Positions 1 to 6,195 of a DNA stretch of 12,122 nucleotides are shown piece by piece. The position numbers were made by a program, and so were the translations under genes. The stretch comes from Odoribacteraceae bacterium. GTDB taxonomy: Bacteria > Bacteroidota > Bacteroidia > Bacteroidales > Marinifilaceae. Each line of letters begins with the position of its first letter. The stretch's first letter is position 1. The notes under the pieces are model-generated. The model was not told the DNA's origin. It was given only the letters and a program-made list of their open reading frames with translations, and searched no databases. Location of the stretch: the NCBI GenBank assembly GCA_031259905.1, contig JAIRKS010000063.1:1-12122 (forward strand), written 5' to 3'.

Positions 1-11
1 GGGGAAGCGGG

Positions 12-854
12 TTAGCGTTTTCCCCTCGCGCGGCGGGCGGCGCGGGTGATCAGGATGATTCCCGCGAGGATGAAGGGGATGCTTAGTAGTTGGCCCATGT
101 TGAGGGGCAGGGCGTCCTCGAAGGCTTCCTGGTTTTCTTTGAGGAACTCGACGAGGAAGCGGCAGGTGAAGACGAGGAGGAGGAACGTGCCGAGGAGGAG
201 GCCCTCGCGTTCCCTGGCGCGCGTCCGCCAGTAGAGGTAGAGGAGGATGCCGAAGCTGGCGAGGTAGCAGATGGCCTCGTATAGTTGCGAGGGGTGGCGG
301 GGGAGGAGGGGGTCGGTGACGCCGTGGGCGTTGACGAAGCGGAATCCCCAGGGGAGGTCGGTGGGCAGGCCGATGATTTCGGAGTTCATGAGGTTGCCGG
401 TTCGTATGAAGAAGCCGGCGAGGGCGACGGGGACGACGGCGCGGTCGAGTATCCACCAGATGGAGCGTTTGCTGATTTTGCGGGAGTAGTACCACAGTCC
501 GGCGATGATGCCGATGGCGGCGCCGTGGCTGGCCAGTCCCTGGAAGCCGGTGAAGCGGAAGCCGTTGGTGGTGTTGAAGGGGAGGATGATCTGGAGGAGG
601 TGTTCCCGGTAGTAGGCCCAGTCGTAGAAGAGGCAGTGGCCGAGGCGGGCGCCGATGATGGTGGCGACGGCGACGTAGATCCATAGTTTGTTGAGCCATT
701 CCGGGGGGAGGTTCTCGGATTTGAACATTTTCTCCTCGATTTTGTAGCCGAGGATGAAGGCGAGGGCGAAGAGGAGGCCGTAGTAGCGGAGGGAGAATCC
801 CCCGAGGGAGAGGATTTCCGGGTTGACGTCCCAGTTGATGAATAGGGGTTGCAT
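12..854 (-). CDS. lgt: Prolipoprotein diacylglyceryl transferase
   Basis: Transfers a diacylglyceryl group from phosphatidylglycerol to the lipobox cysteine of prolipoproteins in the inner membrane, the first step of lipoprotein maturation. The 280-residue protein is of usual family length and is mostly hydrophobic, with several membrane segments. Recognisable motifs in order: GLASHGAAIGI with H110 (the equivalent of the essential histidine), the Lgt signature RTGNLMNSE at 151-159 (commonly R-x-G-N-F-x-N-x-E), RHPSQLYEA at 186-194, and RFLVEFLKENQ at 232-242 followed by GQLLSIP. The start is the ATG at 854, which gives MQPLFINWDV and leaves the first membrane segment intact. It lies 49 bases after secA on the same strand, so co-transcription with secA is plausible. 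A lipoprotein that would be its substrate is encoded at 10384-11526. Assignment is firm; the operon link is inferred. Confidence 0.97.
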   Translation of the reverse strand: MQPLFINWDVNPEILSLGGFSLRYYGLLFALAFILGYKIEEKMFKSENLPPEWLNKLWIYVAVATIIGARLGHCLFYDWAYYREHLLQIILPFNTTNGFRFTGFQGLASHGAAIGIIAGLWYYSRKISKRSIWWILDRAVVPVALAGFFIRTGNLMNSEIIGLPTDLPWGFRFVNAHGVTDPLLPRHPSQLYEAICYLASFGILLYLYWRTRAREREGLLLGTFLLLVFTCRFLVEFLKENQEAFEDALPLNMGQLLSIPFILAGIILITRAARRARGKR

Positions 855-903
855 TTTTTTGTCGTTTTTATGGTTAGACGATGCCGCGCGGGTCGGGTCG
901 GGT

Positions 904-3900
904 TTATTCTCCTTGCCCGTGGCAGTTTTTGTATTTTTTCCCGCTGCCGCATGGGCAGGGGTCGTTCCGTCCTACTTTCGGGCCGACGCGCACGGGTTCT
1001 GTTTTGCGCTGTGGTTTGTTGGCGGTTGGCAGGGAGCGTTCGGAGTGTTCGGCTCGTTCGGTTTTCAGGCGGCTCATGTCGACGCGTTGTTCTCTTGCCT
1101 CGCGCACGTTTTCCGGCGCGGAGAAGGGGATTTGTCCTTTCATGAGGGTGGAGACGACGTTTTTGTTGATTTTGTCGACCATTGCCTTGAAGAGGTTGAA
1201 GGATTCGAATTTGTAGATGAGGAGGGGGTCTTTTTGCTCGATGGCGGCGTTTTGGACGGATTGTTTGAGGTCGTCCATTTCGCGGAGGTGTTCTTTCCAG
1301 AGGTCGTCGATGTGGGCGAGGATGATGCTTTTTTCGTAGGATCGGACGAGGTCGGCGCCGTCGGTGCGGTAGGCTCGTTCGAGGTTTGTGACGACGTTGT
1401 AGGTTCGGAATCCGTCGGTGAAGGGTACGACGATGTTTTTGTATTGTTCGCCTCGGGTTTCGAAGACGTTTTTGATGACGGGGAGGGCTTGCCGGGCGAT
1501 GGTTTCTACTTTGCGGTTGTAGGTTTCTCGCACGAGGAAGTAGAGTTCCCTGGTGATTTCCGCGGCGGGGCGTTTGGTGAACGAGGGGAGGGGGACGCGG
1601 GCCGGGGCGGGGTCGGTGGGCTCGATGATTTCCCCGTGGGGGTGTTTGGCGGGTTCCCCGGGGAGGCGTTTGACGGGGTCTTCGGCGACGCGTTTGGCGG
1701 GGTCTTCGGTGGGGATGGTGTAGTTGACGGAGAGGTATTTGATGGCGGACGCTTGTAGTTCTTCGATGGATTCGTTTTCTTTGAATTCCTCGATCAGGGT
1801 TTCGCAGACGTCGTACATGTTGTTGGCGATGTCGACGCCGACGCGTTCGCCGAGGAGGGCGTGGCGGCGTTTTTTGTAGATGACTTCTCGTTGGGAGTTC
1901 ATCACGTCGTCGTATTCGAGGAGGCGTTTGCGGATGCCGAAGTTGTTTTCCTCGACTTTTTTCTGCGCCCGCTCGATGGACCGGGTGAGCATGGAGTGCT
2001 GGATGACGTCTCCTTCCTTGTGTCCGAGCCTGTCCATGACGTTGATGATGCGTCCGGAGCTGAAGAGGCGCATGAGGTCGTCTTCGAGGGAGACGAAGAA
2101 TTGCGATGTCCCGGGGTCGCCTTGCCGCCCGGCGCGTCCTCTTAGCTGCCGGTCGACGCGTCGGGAGTCGTGGCGTTCGGTGCCGACGATGGCGAGGCCC
2201 CCGGCTTCGCGTACTTCCTGGCTCAGTTTGATGTCTGTTCCGCGTCCTGCCATGTTGGTGGCGATGGTGACGACGCGGGATTTTCCGGCCTCGGCGACGA
2301 TTTCCGCTTCTCTCTGGTGGAGTTTCGCGTTGAGGACGTTGTGTTTGATTCCCCGCATTTTTAACATGCGGCTGAGTAGTTCGGAGATTTCGACGGAGGT
2401 GGTTCCCACGAGGACGGGGCGTCCTTGTTCGACGAGGCGTGAGATTTCGTCGATGACCGCGTTGTATTTTTCGCGTTTGGTTTTGAAGATGTAGTCGTTG
2501 GCGTCTTTTCTGGTTACCGGTTTGTTTGTCGGGATGACGACGACGTCGAGTTTGTAGATGTTCCAGAATTCTCCTGCTTCTGTTTCGGCCGTTCCGGTCA
2601 TGCCGGAGAGTTTGTGGTACATGCGGAAGTAGTTTTGCAGGGTGATGGTGGCGAAGGTTTGGGTGGCGGCTTCTACCTTGACGTTTTCTTTTGCCTCGAT
2701 TGCCTGGTGGAGGCCGTCGGAGTATCGGCGTCCTTCCATGATGCGGCCGGTTTGCTCGTCGACGATTTTGACTTTGTTGTCCATGACGACGTATTCGACG
2801 TCTAGCTCGAAGAGGGTGTAGGCTTTGAGGAGCTGGTTGACGGTGTGGATGCGTTCTGATTTGATCGCGTAGCTGAGCGTCAGTTCGTCTTTTTTCGTGA
2901 TTTTTTCTTCGTCGGGGATGTCCATTTTGTCGATGTCGGCCAGCTCGGAGCCGATGTCCGGGAGGACGAAGAAGGTGGGGTCCTCGCCGGCGGCGGTGAT
3001 CGTGTCGTGTCCTTTGTCGGTGAGGTCTATGGAGTGCAGTTTTTCGTCGATCACGAAGAAGAGGGGTTCGGTGATTTCGGGCATTCTCCGGTTGTTTTCC
3101 TGCATGTATATGTTTTCCGTTTTCACGAGGGTGGCCTTGTTGCCTTGTTCGCTGAGGAATTTGATGAGGGGCTTGTACTTGGGTAGTCCCTTGTGGGCGC
3201 GGAGGAGGAGGACGCCTCCTTCTTCTTGTTTTTTCCTGTCGTCGCTCGCGAGCAGCGTTTTTGCCTCGTTGAAGACGCGGGTGACGAGTTCGCGTTGCAT
3301 TTTGACGATGCGTTCGACGCGGGGTTTGTATTCCTCGAACATCTGGTCTTCGCCCCTGGGGACGGGGCCGGAGATGATTAGCGGTGTTCGCGCGTCGTCG
3401 ATGAGGACGGAGTCTACCTCGTCGACGATGGCGTAGTTGTGGCGGCGTTGGACGAGGTCTTCGGGGTGAATGGCCATGTTGTCGCGCAGGTAGTCGAAGC
3501 CGAATTCGTTGTTTGTCCCGAAGGTGATGTCGGCCTCGTACGCGGCGCGGCGCGCCGGAGAGTTGGGCTGGCTTTTGTCGATGCAGTCTACCGAGAGGCC
3601 GTGAAACATGTATAGCGGTCCCATCCATTCCGAGTCGCGCCGGGCGAGGTAGTCGTTTACCGTCACCACGTGTACCCCGCGTCCTGCCAGCGCGTTGAGG
3701 AATACCGGGAGCGTGGCTACCAGCGTTTTTCCTTCTCCCGTGGCCATTTCCGCGATTTTTCCCTGGTGTAGCACGGCGCCGCCGATGAGCTGCACGTCGT
3801 AGTGCACCATGTCCCACTTTACCTGGTTGCCGCCGGCTATCCACGTGTTCGTGTAGATGGCACGGTCGCCGTCGATCTTCACGAAGTCCATTTTCGCGGC

Positions 3901-4320
3901 CAGATCGCGGTCGAATTCTGTTGCCGTGACGGCGATCTCCTCGTTCTCCACGAAGCGTCGCGCCGTCTCCTTCATCACCGCGAATGCCAGGGGGAGGATC
4001 TCGTCGAGCGTCTCCTCGATTTTCTTGTCCACCTGTTCTTCCAGCTTGTCGACTTGTTGGTAGATCTCCTCGCGTTCCTCGATGGAGGGCTTTTCGTTTT
4101 CCACGCGTGCTTTCAGCGCGGCGATTCTCTCGCGTTCAAACCGCGTGCTCTCGAAGACGCGTGCTTTTAGCGTCCCGGTGACGGCCCGCAGGGCGTCGTG
4201 GTCCAGGCTCTTGATTCCCGCCCACTCCGCGTTTACCCGCGTCACGATCGGGAGCAGTTCCTTTAGATCGCGATCCGATTTGTTCCCGAAGAGGGACTTT
4301 AATATGTCGTTAAATCCCAT
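904..4320 (-). CDS. secA: Preprotein translocase ATPase SecA
   Basis: Motor ATPase that drives unfolded preproteins through SecYEG across the inner membrane. The 1,138 residues run without interruption. NBD1 has Walker A GEGKT at 195-199 within EMATGEGKTLVATLPVF, and the DEAD-type box DEVD at 300-303 (DEVDSVLIDDARTPLIISG). SGMTGTAETEAGEF lies near 572-585. NBD2 has MAGRGTDIKL near 690-699 and DRQLRGRAGRQGDPG near 723-737. The C-terminus ends in the zinc/SecB-binding motif with C1122, C1124, C1133 and H1134. E. coli SecA has 901 residues; much of the extra length lies in the NBD1/preprotein-binding region near 340-450, as is usual for Bacteroidota, and in a helical-domain insert near 867-915 that holds a short tandem repeat. 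The ATG at 4320 gives MGFNDILKSLFGNKSDRDLK, a normal SecA N-terminus. It starts 21 bases after the DUF308 gene. Confidence 0.99.
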   Translation of the reverse strand: MGFNDILKSLFGNKSDRDLKELLPIVTRVNAEWAGIKSLDHDALRAVTGTLKARVFESTRFERERIAALKARVENEKPSIEEREEIYQQVDKLEEQVDKKIEETLDEILPLAFAVMKETARRFVENEEIAVTATEFDRDLAAKMDFVKIDGDRAIYTNTWIAGGNQVKWDMVHYDVQLIGGAVLHQGKIAEMATGEGKTLVATLPVFLNALAGRGVHVVTVNDYLARRDSEWMGPLYMFHGLSVDCIDKSQPNSPARRAAYEADITFGTNNEFGFDYLRDNMAIHPEDLVQRRHNYAIVDEVDSVLIDDARTPLIISGPVPRGEDQMFEEYKPRVERIVKMQRELVTRVFNEAKTLLASDDRKKQEEGGVLLLRAHKGLPKYKPLIKFLSEQGNKATLVKTENIYMQENNRRMPEITEPLFFVIDEKLHSIDLTDKGHDTITAAGEDPTFFVLPDIGSELADIDKMDIPDEEKITKKDELTLSYAIKSERIHTVNQLLKAYTLFELDVEYVVMDNKVKIVDEQTGRIMEGRRYSDGLHQAIEAKENVKVEAATQTFATITLQNYFRMYHKLSGMTGTAETEAGEFWNIYKLDVVVIPTNKPVTRKDANDYIFKTKREKYNAVIDEISRLVEQGRPVLVGTTSVEISELLSRMLKMRGIKHNVLNAKLHQREAEIVAEAGKSRVVTIATNMAGRGTDIKLSQEVREAGGLAIVGTERHDSRRVDRQLRGRAGRQGDPGTSQFFVSLEDDLMRLFSSGRIINVMDRLGHKEGDVIQHSMLTRSIERAQKKVEENNFGIRKRLLEYDDVMNSQREVIYKKRRHALLGERVGVDIANNMYDVCETLIEEFKENESIEELQASAIKYLSVNYTIPTEDPAKRVAEDPVKRLPGEPAKHPHGEIIEPTDPAPARVPLPSFTKRPAAEITRELYFLVRETYNRKVETIARQALPVIKNVFETRGEQYKNIVVPFTDGFRTYNVVTNLERAYRTDGADLVRSYEKSIILAHIDDLWKEHLREMDDLKQSVQNAAIEQKDPLLIYKFESFNLFKAMVDKINKNVVSTLMKGQIPFSAPENVREAREQRVDMSRLKTERAEHSERSLPTANKPQRKTEPVRVGPKVGRNDPCPCGSGKKYKNCHGQGE
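1636..1707 (-). repeat. Three-unit 24-bp in-frame repeat within secA
   Basis: Three adjacent 24-base units encode EDPAKRVA, EDPVKRLP and GEPAKHPH (SecA residues 872-895). Units 1 and 2 match at 21 of 24 bases; unit 3 matches unit 1 at 16 of 24. The stretch is rich in Pro, Lys, Arg and acidic residues, so it is probably an exposed loop in the SecA helical region. It looks like a local duplication in a tolerant insert rather than a mobile element. Confidence 0.8.
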
Positions 4321-4341
4321 GATATTCTATTTTTTATTGGT

Positions 4342-4914
4342 TCAATTAACAGAGGTGTTTTTTCCCGTCGCGTCGACGTTCTTTTCCCGGTGTTTCTCCC
4401 CGGGTATGAAACGGTTGGCGAGGATGCCGGCGCCCGCGAGGATGGCGGCCGCGCCGAAGAAGATGACGAGCATTTCCCGCGTCCGGAAGGGGTCGGCGAT
4501 TACCAGCACGCCCGCCGCCAGCGTGACCGCGGGGGGAAGGTAGAGGATCGCCGGGACGCGCGTCACTTTCAGCGAGGAGAGCAGGAAGAGCAGTTGCCAC
4601 GCGCCGGCAAGGACGAGCGCGAGACCCAGCAGGTAGATCAGCACGCCGGTGAATAAGCCGGGGAGCAGCCACAGGAAGGTGCCGAGGATCAGGCTGCCCG
4701 TGACGACCGTCAGTACGAGCTTGCTCGCCCGGCTCTCGTCGCGCGACAGGAGCACGAGCGTGAAGATGCCGGCCACGCAGAAGGCCACGCCGGTGATTCG
4801 CACCAGGTATTCCAGCGCCAGCGAGGGCCACGCCACCATCGCGATGCCAAGAAGGATCGCCGTGACCGCGCCCACGCACGATTTCCTGAAGGATGATGAA
4901 TGAATGATTCGCAT
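4342..4914 (-). CDS. DUF308/HdeD-like multi-pass membrane protein
   Basis: A 190-residue inner-membrane protein. I see about six hydrophobic helices, near residues 13-30, 36-57, 66-83, 86-112, 119-140 and 147-167, followed by a charged cytoplasmic-type tail (GEKHREKNVDATGKNTSVN). Helix count, length and the recurring pattern of small residues in the helices (for example GVAFCVAGIFTLVLL and GLALVLAGAWQLLFLL) fit the HdeD/DUF308 family. In E. coli HdeD is linked to acid resistance, but the biochemical role of the family is unknown and should not be carried over. The ATG at 4914 gives MRIIHSSSFRKSCVGAVTAILL. A candidate promoter lies about 45 bases upstream, and secA starts 21 bases downstream, so this gene may lead a DUF308-secA-lgt unit. 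Family assignment is fairly sure; function is not known. Confidence 0.85.
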   Translation of the reverse strand: MRIIHSSSFRKSCVGAVTAILLGIAMVAWPSLALEYLVRITGVAFCVAGIFTLVLLSRDESRASKLVLTVVTGSLILGTFLWLLPGLFTGVLIYLLGLALVLAGAWQLLFLLSSLKVTRVPAILYLPPAVTLAAGVLVIADPFRTREMLVIFFGAAAILAGAGILANRFIPGEKHREKNVDATGKNTSVN

Positions 4915-4956
4915 GATTTTACTCTTTTAGTGATGTCCTGCGATAAGCAGGAGACG

Positions 4957-4987
4957 CGAATGTACTATTTTCCGGTAAGCGAAACAA
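4957..4987 (-). promoter_or_regulatory. Candidate Bacteroidota promoter for DUF308-secA-lgt
   Basis: On the minus strand, TTG (4985-4987) is followed after 20 bases by TACATTCG (4957-4964). This matches the Bacteroidota consensus TTTG / TAnnTTTG, with five of the six fixed -7 bases and the right spacing. Transcription would begin near 4950, leaving a leader of roughly 35 bases. A small inverted repeat, CCTGC-N5-GCAGG at 4937-4951, sits right at the expected start site. Short motifs like this occur by chance, so the call rests mainly on spacing and position. Confidence 0.35.
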
Positions 4988-5048
4988 TACGACCACCCCC
5001 GCTGCCAGGGCAAGCGCGCCTTCATGTTGCCGGGGTTTTTCAAGGCTC

Positions 5049-5063
5049 TGTCCACGGTGGACA
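5049..5063. promoter_or_regulatory. 15-bp palindrome downstream of the sigma gene
   Basis: TGTCCACGGTGGACA is a perfect inverted repeat of 7-base arms around one central base. The single-base centre rules out a stable hairpin loop of full arm length, so if functional it is more likely a protein-binding dyad than a terminator. It begins 19 bases after the sigma stop and is about 90 bases upstream of the candidate promoter elements at 4957-4987. In 12 kb roughly one such repeat is expected by chance. Confidence 0.2.
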
Positions 5064-5082
5064 TTGTCACGTCGGCGGTGGG

Positions 5083-5652
5083 TCACTCTCCCCTGCCCCT
5101 GCCCCGGCAGTTACCGGATAGTAACAGGAGCAGGAAGAGCTGATCCCTCGATAGCACGGCACGAAGGTCGGCGAGGGCTTTTGTCTTGAGGCTTTTGACG
5201 GTACTCGGCGAGATTTTTAGCCGGGTCGCTATCTCGAGGTTGTCTTTTCCCTGGAGGCTCGCGAGGATGACCCGTTTTTTTCGCGGGGATAGCTTGTCGA
5301 TGGCGGAGCGGAGGACGCGGAAGGTTTCCTGGCGGGTGACCTCCGCGAGGAACTCGTGATCCTCGGCGGGTTCGCGGGCGTTTTTCTCGCGGGCGAGGAA
5401 TTTCTCTTGCACGGTCTGGTGTTTCCTGTGATCCAGGTATAGTCGTCGCGCGACAGTATAGAGGTAAGCCTTGGCGTGCTCGATGTCGCGTGTTTCCTCT
5501 CGTTTCTCGTATATCCTGGTAAATGTTTCCTGGGCGAGGTCGCGCGCGAGTTCGGTATCCCTCGTGTAATGCTCGAGGAAGGCGAGCACGCCGGGGAAGA
5601 ATTCCTTGAAGAATACCTTGAATTCCTCGTGGGAGCGTATGGGGAGGTTCAT
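5083..5652 (-). CDS. ECF-type RNA polymerase sigma factor
   Basis: A 189-residue sigma-70 family protein of the two-domain extracytoplasmic-function class, which directs RNA polymerase to a specific promoter set. Region 2 spans about residues 24-77 (FLEHYTRDTELARDLAQETF, then AKAYLYTVARRLYLDHRK). Region 4 spans about 117-170, with the helix-turn-helix GKDNLEIATRLKISPSTVKS that reads the -35-type element. The tail LFLLLLLS is common in Bacteroidota ECF factors; the final NCRGRGRGE is unusual and comes from a short G-rich repeat. I chose the ATG at 5652 (MNLPIRSHEEFKVFF) because it gives a normal family N-terminus. A GTG at 5676 overlapping the upstream stop (GTGA) is an alternative that adds eight residues. 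The calycin-like gene ends 20 bases upstream. No FecR-type anti-sigma gene follows, although ECF factors in this phylum are often paired with one. Confidence 0.93.
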   Translation of the reverse strand: MNLPIRSHEEFKVFFKEFFPGVLAFLEHYTRDTELARDLAQETFTRIYEKREETRDIEHAKAYLYTVARRLYLDHRKHQTVQEKFLAREKNAREPAEDHEFLAEVTRQETFRVLRSAIDKLSPRKKRVILASLQGKDNLEIATRLKISPSTVKSLKTKALADLRAVLSRDQLFLLLLLSGNCRGRGRGE

Positions 5653-5672
5653 GGCGACGGGCGGGTTACGCG

Positions 5673-6134
5673 TCACGTTATTTTCGTTCCCTTGTACGTG
5701 GCTTTCGTCTCCATCGACTCCATGATGATGGCCTTGACCTCTCCCTCCAGTTCCTTCCCGTTGACGGTGGCGTTGACTTGCACGCGCAGCGGCATGTTGT
5801 TGTACTTGTAAGCGAAGGCGAGGTAGAGGCGGTAGACGCCTTTCGTTTTCCCGCCGTCGGGTTTCACGGAGAGACACCTGGAGGTGAAGTTGAATACCTG
5901 CCCGTTCGGGAGCGCGAGGTTCGTTATCTTGACGATCACGCTGTCCTCGCGGACGCGCAGCAGTTCTACCTGTAACGGCAGCGTGACCTGCATGAGTTCG
6001 ATGAACGTGTTCCCGTCGTATTTCCCGGCGACGGTTCGCCCGTGATCTTTATCTTCCCGGGCCGCCGCGTGGCTCGCGATCCCGTGAAGGATAGCGATCA
6101 AGATGATGTACGTGCGAAAGGTTGTCATGTGCAT
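5673..6134 (-). CDS. Small secreted calycin-like protein
   Basis: A 153-residue protein with a clear Sec signal peptide: charged start, hydrophobic core ILIAILHGIA, and a likely signal peptidase I site after ASHAAA (near residue 25). No lipobox is present, so it should be soluble in the periplasm or outside. The mature part is rich in alternating beta-strand patterns (VELLRVREDSVIVKITNLAL, YRLYLAFAYKYNNMPLRVQV) and ends EVKAIIMESMETKATYKGTKIT. It opens with AGKYDGN and closes with ATYKGTK, which resembles the lipocalin/calycin-like beta-barrel domain of small Bacteroidales secreted proteins. That family match is from memory and moderate. Two in-frame ATGs lie at 6134 and 6128; either gives a workable signal peptide. 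It is probably co-transcribed with the sigma factor 20 bases downstream. Ligand and role are unknown. Confidence 0.8.
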   Translation of the reverse strand: MHMTTFRTYIILIAILHGIASHAAAREDKDHGRTVAGKYDGNTFIELMQVTLPLQVELLRVREDSVIVKITNLALPNGQVFNFTSRCLSVKPDGGKTKGVYRLYLAFAYKYNNMPLRVQVNATVNGKELEGEVKAIIMESMETKATYKGTKIT

Positions 6135-6195
6135 GGGTTTTATCGTTTTTCAGCGGTCGCAAGGTAATAAAAAAGGACGTACGCGCGGCCGGTCG

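Larger units (their letters stand above)
4927..5064 (-). other. Possible 45-codon ORF or gene remnant after the sigma gene
   Basis: An ATG at 5064 opens a 45-residue frame beginning MSTVDRALKNPGNMKARLPW and ending at TAA (4927-4929). The first 20 or so codons use mostly C-ending codons (TCC, ACC, GAC, GCC, AAC, CCC, GGC), like the real genes here; the rest does not. A second frame over the same stretch lacks an ATG but reads GALALAAGVVVLF, which resembles a membrane or signal segment. Together these suggest either a real small protein or a decayed 5' end of a gene, perhaps the missing anti-sigma factor. I recognise no family. The candidate DUF308 promoter lies inside its 3' part, which argues against a functional gene. 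Very uncertain. Confidence 0.2.

Noticed and set aside
823..1758. Plus-strand open frame opposite the 3' part of secA
   Set aside because: Its product is Gly/Phe/Val/Asp-rich with no family pattern, as expected from the antisense of A+C-rich coding sequence.
386..3844. A 1,152-codon open frame on the minus strand running through secA into lgt in another frame
   Set aside because: It is out of frame with two unmistakable genes and its product is a low-complexity mix of Arg, Pro, His and Thr with no domains. It stays open because the biased codons of secA leave few stops in this frame.
4900..5121. 73-codon plus-strand frame in the sigma-DUF308 gap
   Set aside because: It overlaps the ends of both flanking genes on the opposite strand, its product has no family pattern, and its codons do not follow the local style.
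6135..6195. Rho-independent terminator between lysA and the calycin-like gene
   Set aside because: A run of six T is present on the minus strand (6169-6174), but I could not form a stable stem directly before it; only four weak pairs were found.
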